A DNA stretch of 5,738 nt from Sulfurimonas sp. (GTDB lineage: Bacteria > Campylobacterota > Campylobacteria > Campylobacterales > Sulfurimonadaceae). How positions within the stretch are numbered: the first letter of the stretch is position 1; the number at the start of each line of letters is the position of its first letter. Below are positions 4,841 to 5,738 of the stretch, piece by piece. The translations under genes and the position numbers were made by a program. The stretch spans positions 1 through 5,738 of the forward strand of contig JALUKS010000018.1 of NCBI GenBank assembly GCA_027056465.1. Reading direction: 5' to 3'. The notes beneath the pieces are model-generated. The model saw only the letters and a list, made by a program, of their open reading frames with translations, ran no database searches and was not told where the DNA came from.

Positions 4841-5738
4841 ATGTTACTTTTTACACCCGGACCAACTCCAGTTCCACAAAATGTTCGTAATGCAATGAGC
4901 GATGAGACAATGCACCACCGTACACCAGAATTTGAAGCTATCTTTAAGAAGACTCGTAAGCATCTTTTTAATCTTTTTAAAACTGATGAAGTAGTTATGA
5001 TTGCCTCTTCTGGTACTGGTGCTATGGAAGCTTCGGTTATTAACCTCTGTAAAAATACACTATTATCCATAAACTCTGGAAAGTTTGGTGAGCGTTTTGG
5101 TAAGATTGCCACTGCTCATGGACTTAAAAATGTAGAGATTAAGAACGAATGGAACACTCCTGTTTCAGTTACAGCAGTTGTAGAAGCAGTGAAAAACAAC
5201 TCTGATATTGATGCAATAGCAGTGCAGGTAAGTGAGTCAGCTGGTGGTCTTCGCCATCCTGTTGAGGAGTTGGCAAAGGCAGTCAAAGAGATAAATCCTC
5301 ATATTATGATTATCGCTGATGGAATTACTGCTGTTGGTGTTGAGCCTATAGATGTAAGCAACATTGATTGTCTTATCGCTGGGAGTCAAAAAGCACTTAT
5401 GCTTCCTCCAGGGATGGCTATTTTAGGTCTCTCAAACGCAGCTATTGAGACTATTGGGACGGGTGTTGGCTACTACTTAAATCTTGCGAGTGAGATTAAG
5501 AAACAGCGCCAAAATACTACAGCTTATACGGCAGCTACGACAATCACGATAGGACTTTTAGAAGTTCTTGAGACTATTGAAGCTGATGGTGGCATTGCAA
5601 AGCTCTATGCCGATACGGCTACTCGTGCAAACGCTGTTAAGTCTGCGTTAGAGGCGATAGGTCTTCATATCTACCCAACAACTCCTGCGAAATCTATGAC
5701 TACGATAGATGATGAGAACGCAGGAGAGATAAGAAACC
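4841..5738 (+). CDS. Class V PLP-dependent aminotransferase (alanine/serine-glyoxylate type), 3' end outside window
   Basis: The frame is open from ATG 4841 to the window edge (299 codons plus one base) with no stop, against about 370-390 residues for the family, so roughly the last fifth is missing. Hallmarks of the alanine-glyoxylate/serine-pyruvate group are TPGPTPVP at 5-12, HHRTPEF at 25-31, SSGTGAMEA at 56-64 (cofactor phosphate region), ADGITAVG at 159-166 with Asp160 facing the pyridine nitrogen, and GSQKALMLPPG at 181-191 with Lys184 as the Schiff-base lysine. It is a cytosolic enzyme moving amino groups between small amino acids and 2-oxo acids. The donor is not fixed by sequence: serine, alanine or phosphoserine remain possible. 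The start has AGGA (4831-4834) 6 nt upstream; an in-frame ATG at 4814 lacks a good site. It has its own promoter and is divergent from uppP. Confidence 0.93.
   Translation, partial: MLLFTPGPTPVPQNVRNAMSDETMHHRTPEFEAIFKKTRKHLFNLFKTDEVVMIASSGTGAMEASVINLCKNTLLSINSGKFGERFGKIATAHGLKNVEIKNEWNTPVSVTAVVEAVKNNSDIDAIAVQVSESAGGLRHPVEELAKAVKEINPHIMIIADGITAVGVEPIDVSNIDCLIAGSQKALMLPPGMAILGLSNAAIETIGTGVGYYLNLASEIKKQRQNTTAYTAATTITIGLLEVLETIEADGGIAKLYADTATRANAVKSALEAIGLHIYPTTPAKSMTTIDDENAGEIRN

Noticed and set aside
4837..5112. 91-residue minus-strand ORF inside the aminotransferase
   Set aside because: The plus strand encodes clear class V aminotransferase motifs across the same span.
1..5738. Mobile elements, CRISPR arrays, tRNA or rRNA genes, attachment sites
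   Set aside because: I saw no spaced direct repeats, transposase motifs, cloverleaf sequences or rRNA signatures on either strand. The genes look like ordinary chromosomal backbone.

Overview
The window looks like a chromosomal segment of a Campylobacterota (Epsilonproteobacteria) chemolithotroph, most like Sulfurimonas/Sulfurovum. This rests on the protein style of IF3, RdgB and UppP, the low GC content, the A/T-rich intergenic DNA, and promoters that show extended -10 boxes (TGnTATAAT-like) behind T/A tracts without clear -35 boxes. No database search was possible, so the genus is inferred.

Layout from left to right. Positions 1-30 probably hold the last codons of an upstream gene (thrS by expected synteny), whose TGA overlaps the TTG start of infC (27-545, translation initiation factor IF3). 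A 124-bp gap follows, with a perfect hairpin and an A/T-rich promoter. It leads into a two-gene operon of half-size YeeE/YedE membrane proteins (670-1185 and 1175-1753), which together equal one full-length thiosulfate/sulfur transporter. A bidirectional terminator separates this operon from a convergent YajR-type MFS transporter with a C-terminal soluble domain (1783-3108, minus). A short divergent promoter region then leads to rdgB (3182-3769, plus; XTP/dITP diphosphatase). Next on the minus strand is uppP/bacA (3921-4691; undecaprenyl-diphosphatase). Downstream of it, in the gap before rdgB, is a previously easy-to-miss 30-codon ORF (3764-3856, minus) with a perfect Shine-Dalgarno, its own promoter-like sequence and a hairpin over the ribosome site. 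Finally a divergent promoter pair serves uppP and a class V PLP-dependent aminotransferase (4841 to the window end, plus), which is cut off at the edge.

Most of the window is core housekeeping: translation initiation, nucleotide-pool cleaning and cell-wall lipid recycling. Membrane transport genes sit between these. The genes do not form one pathway. The sulfur-transport pair is the part most tied to a sulfur-oxidising lifestyle. I found no mobile elements, CRISPR arrays, tRNA or rRNA genes, and no convincing novel multi-gene system. The best candidate for something undescribed is the small gene downstream of uppP.
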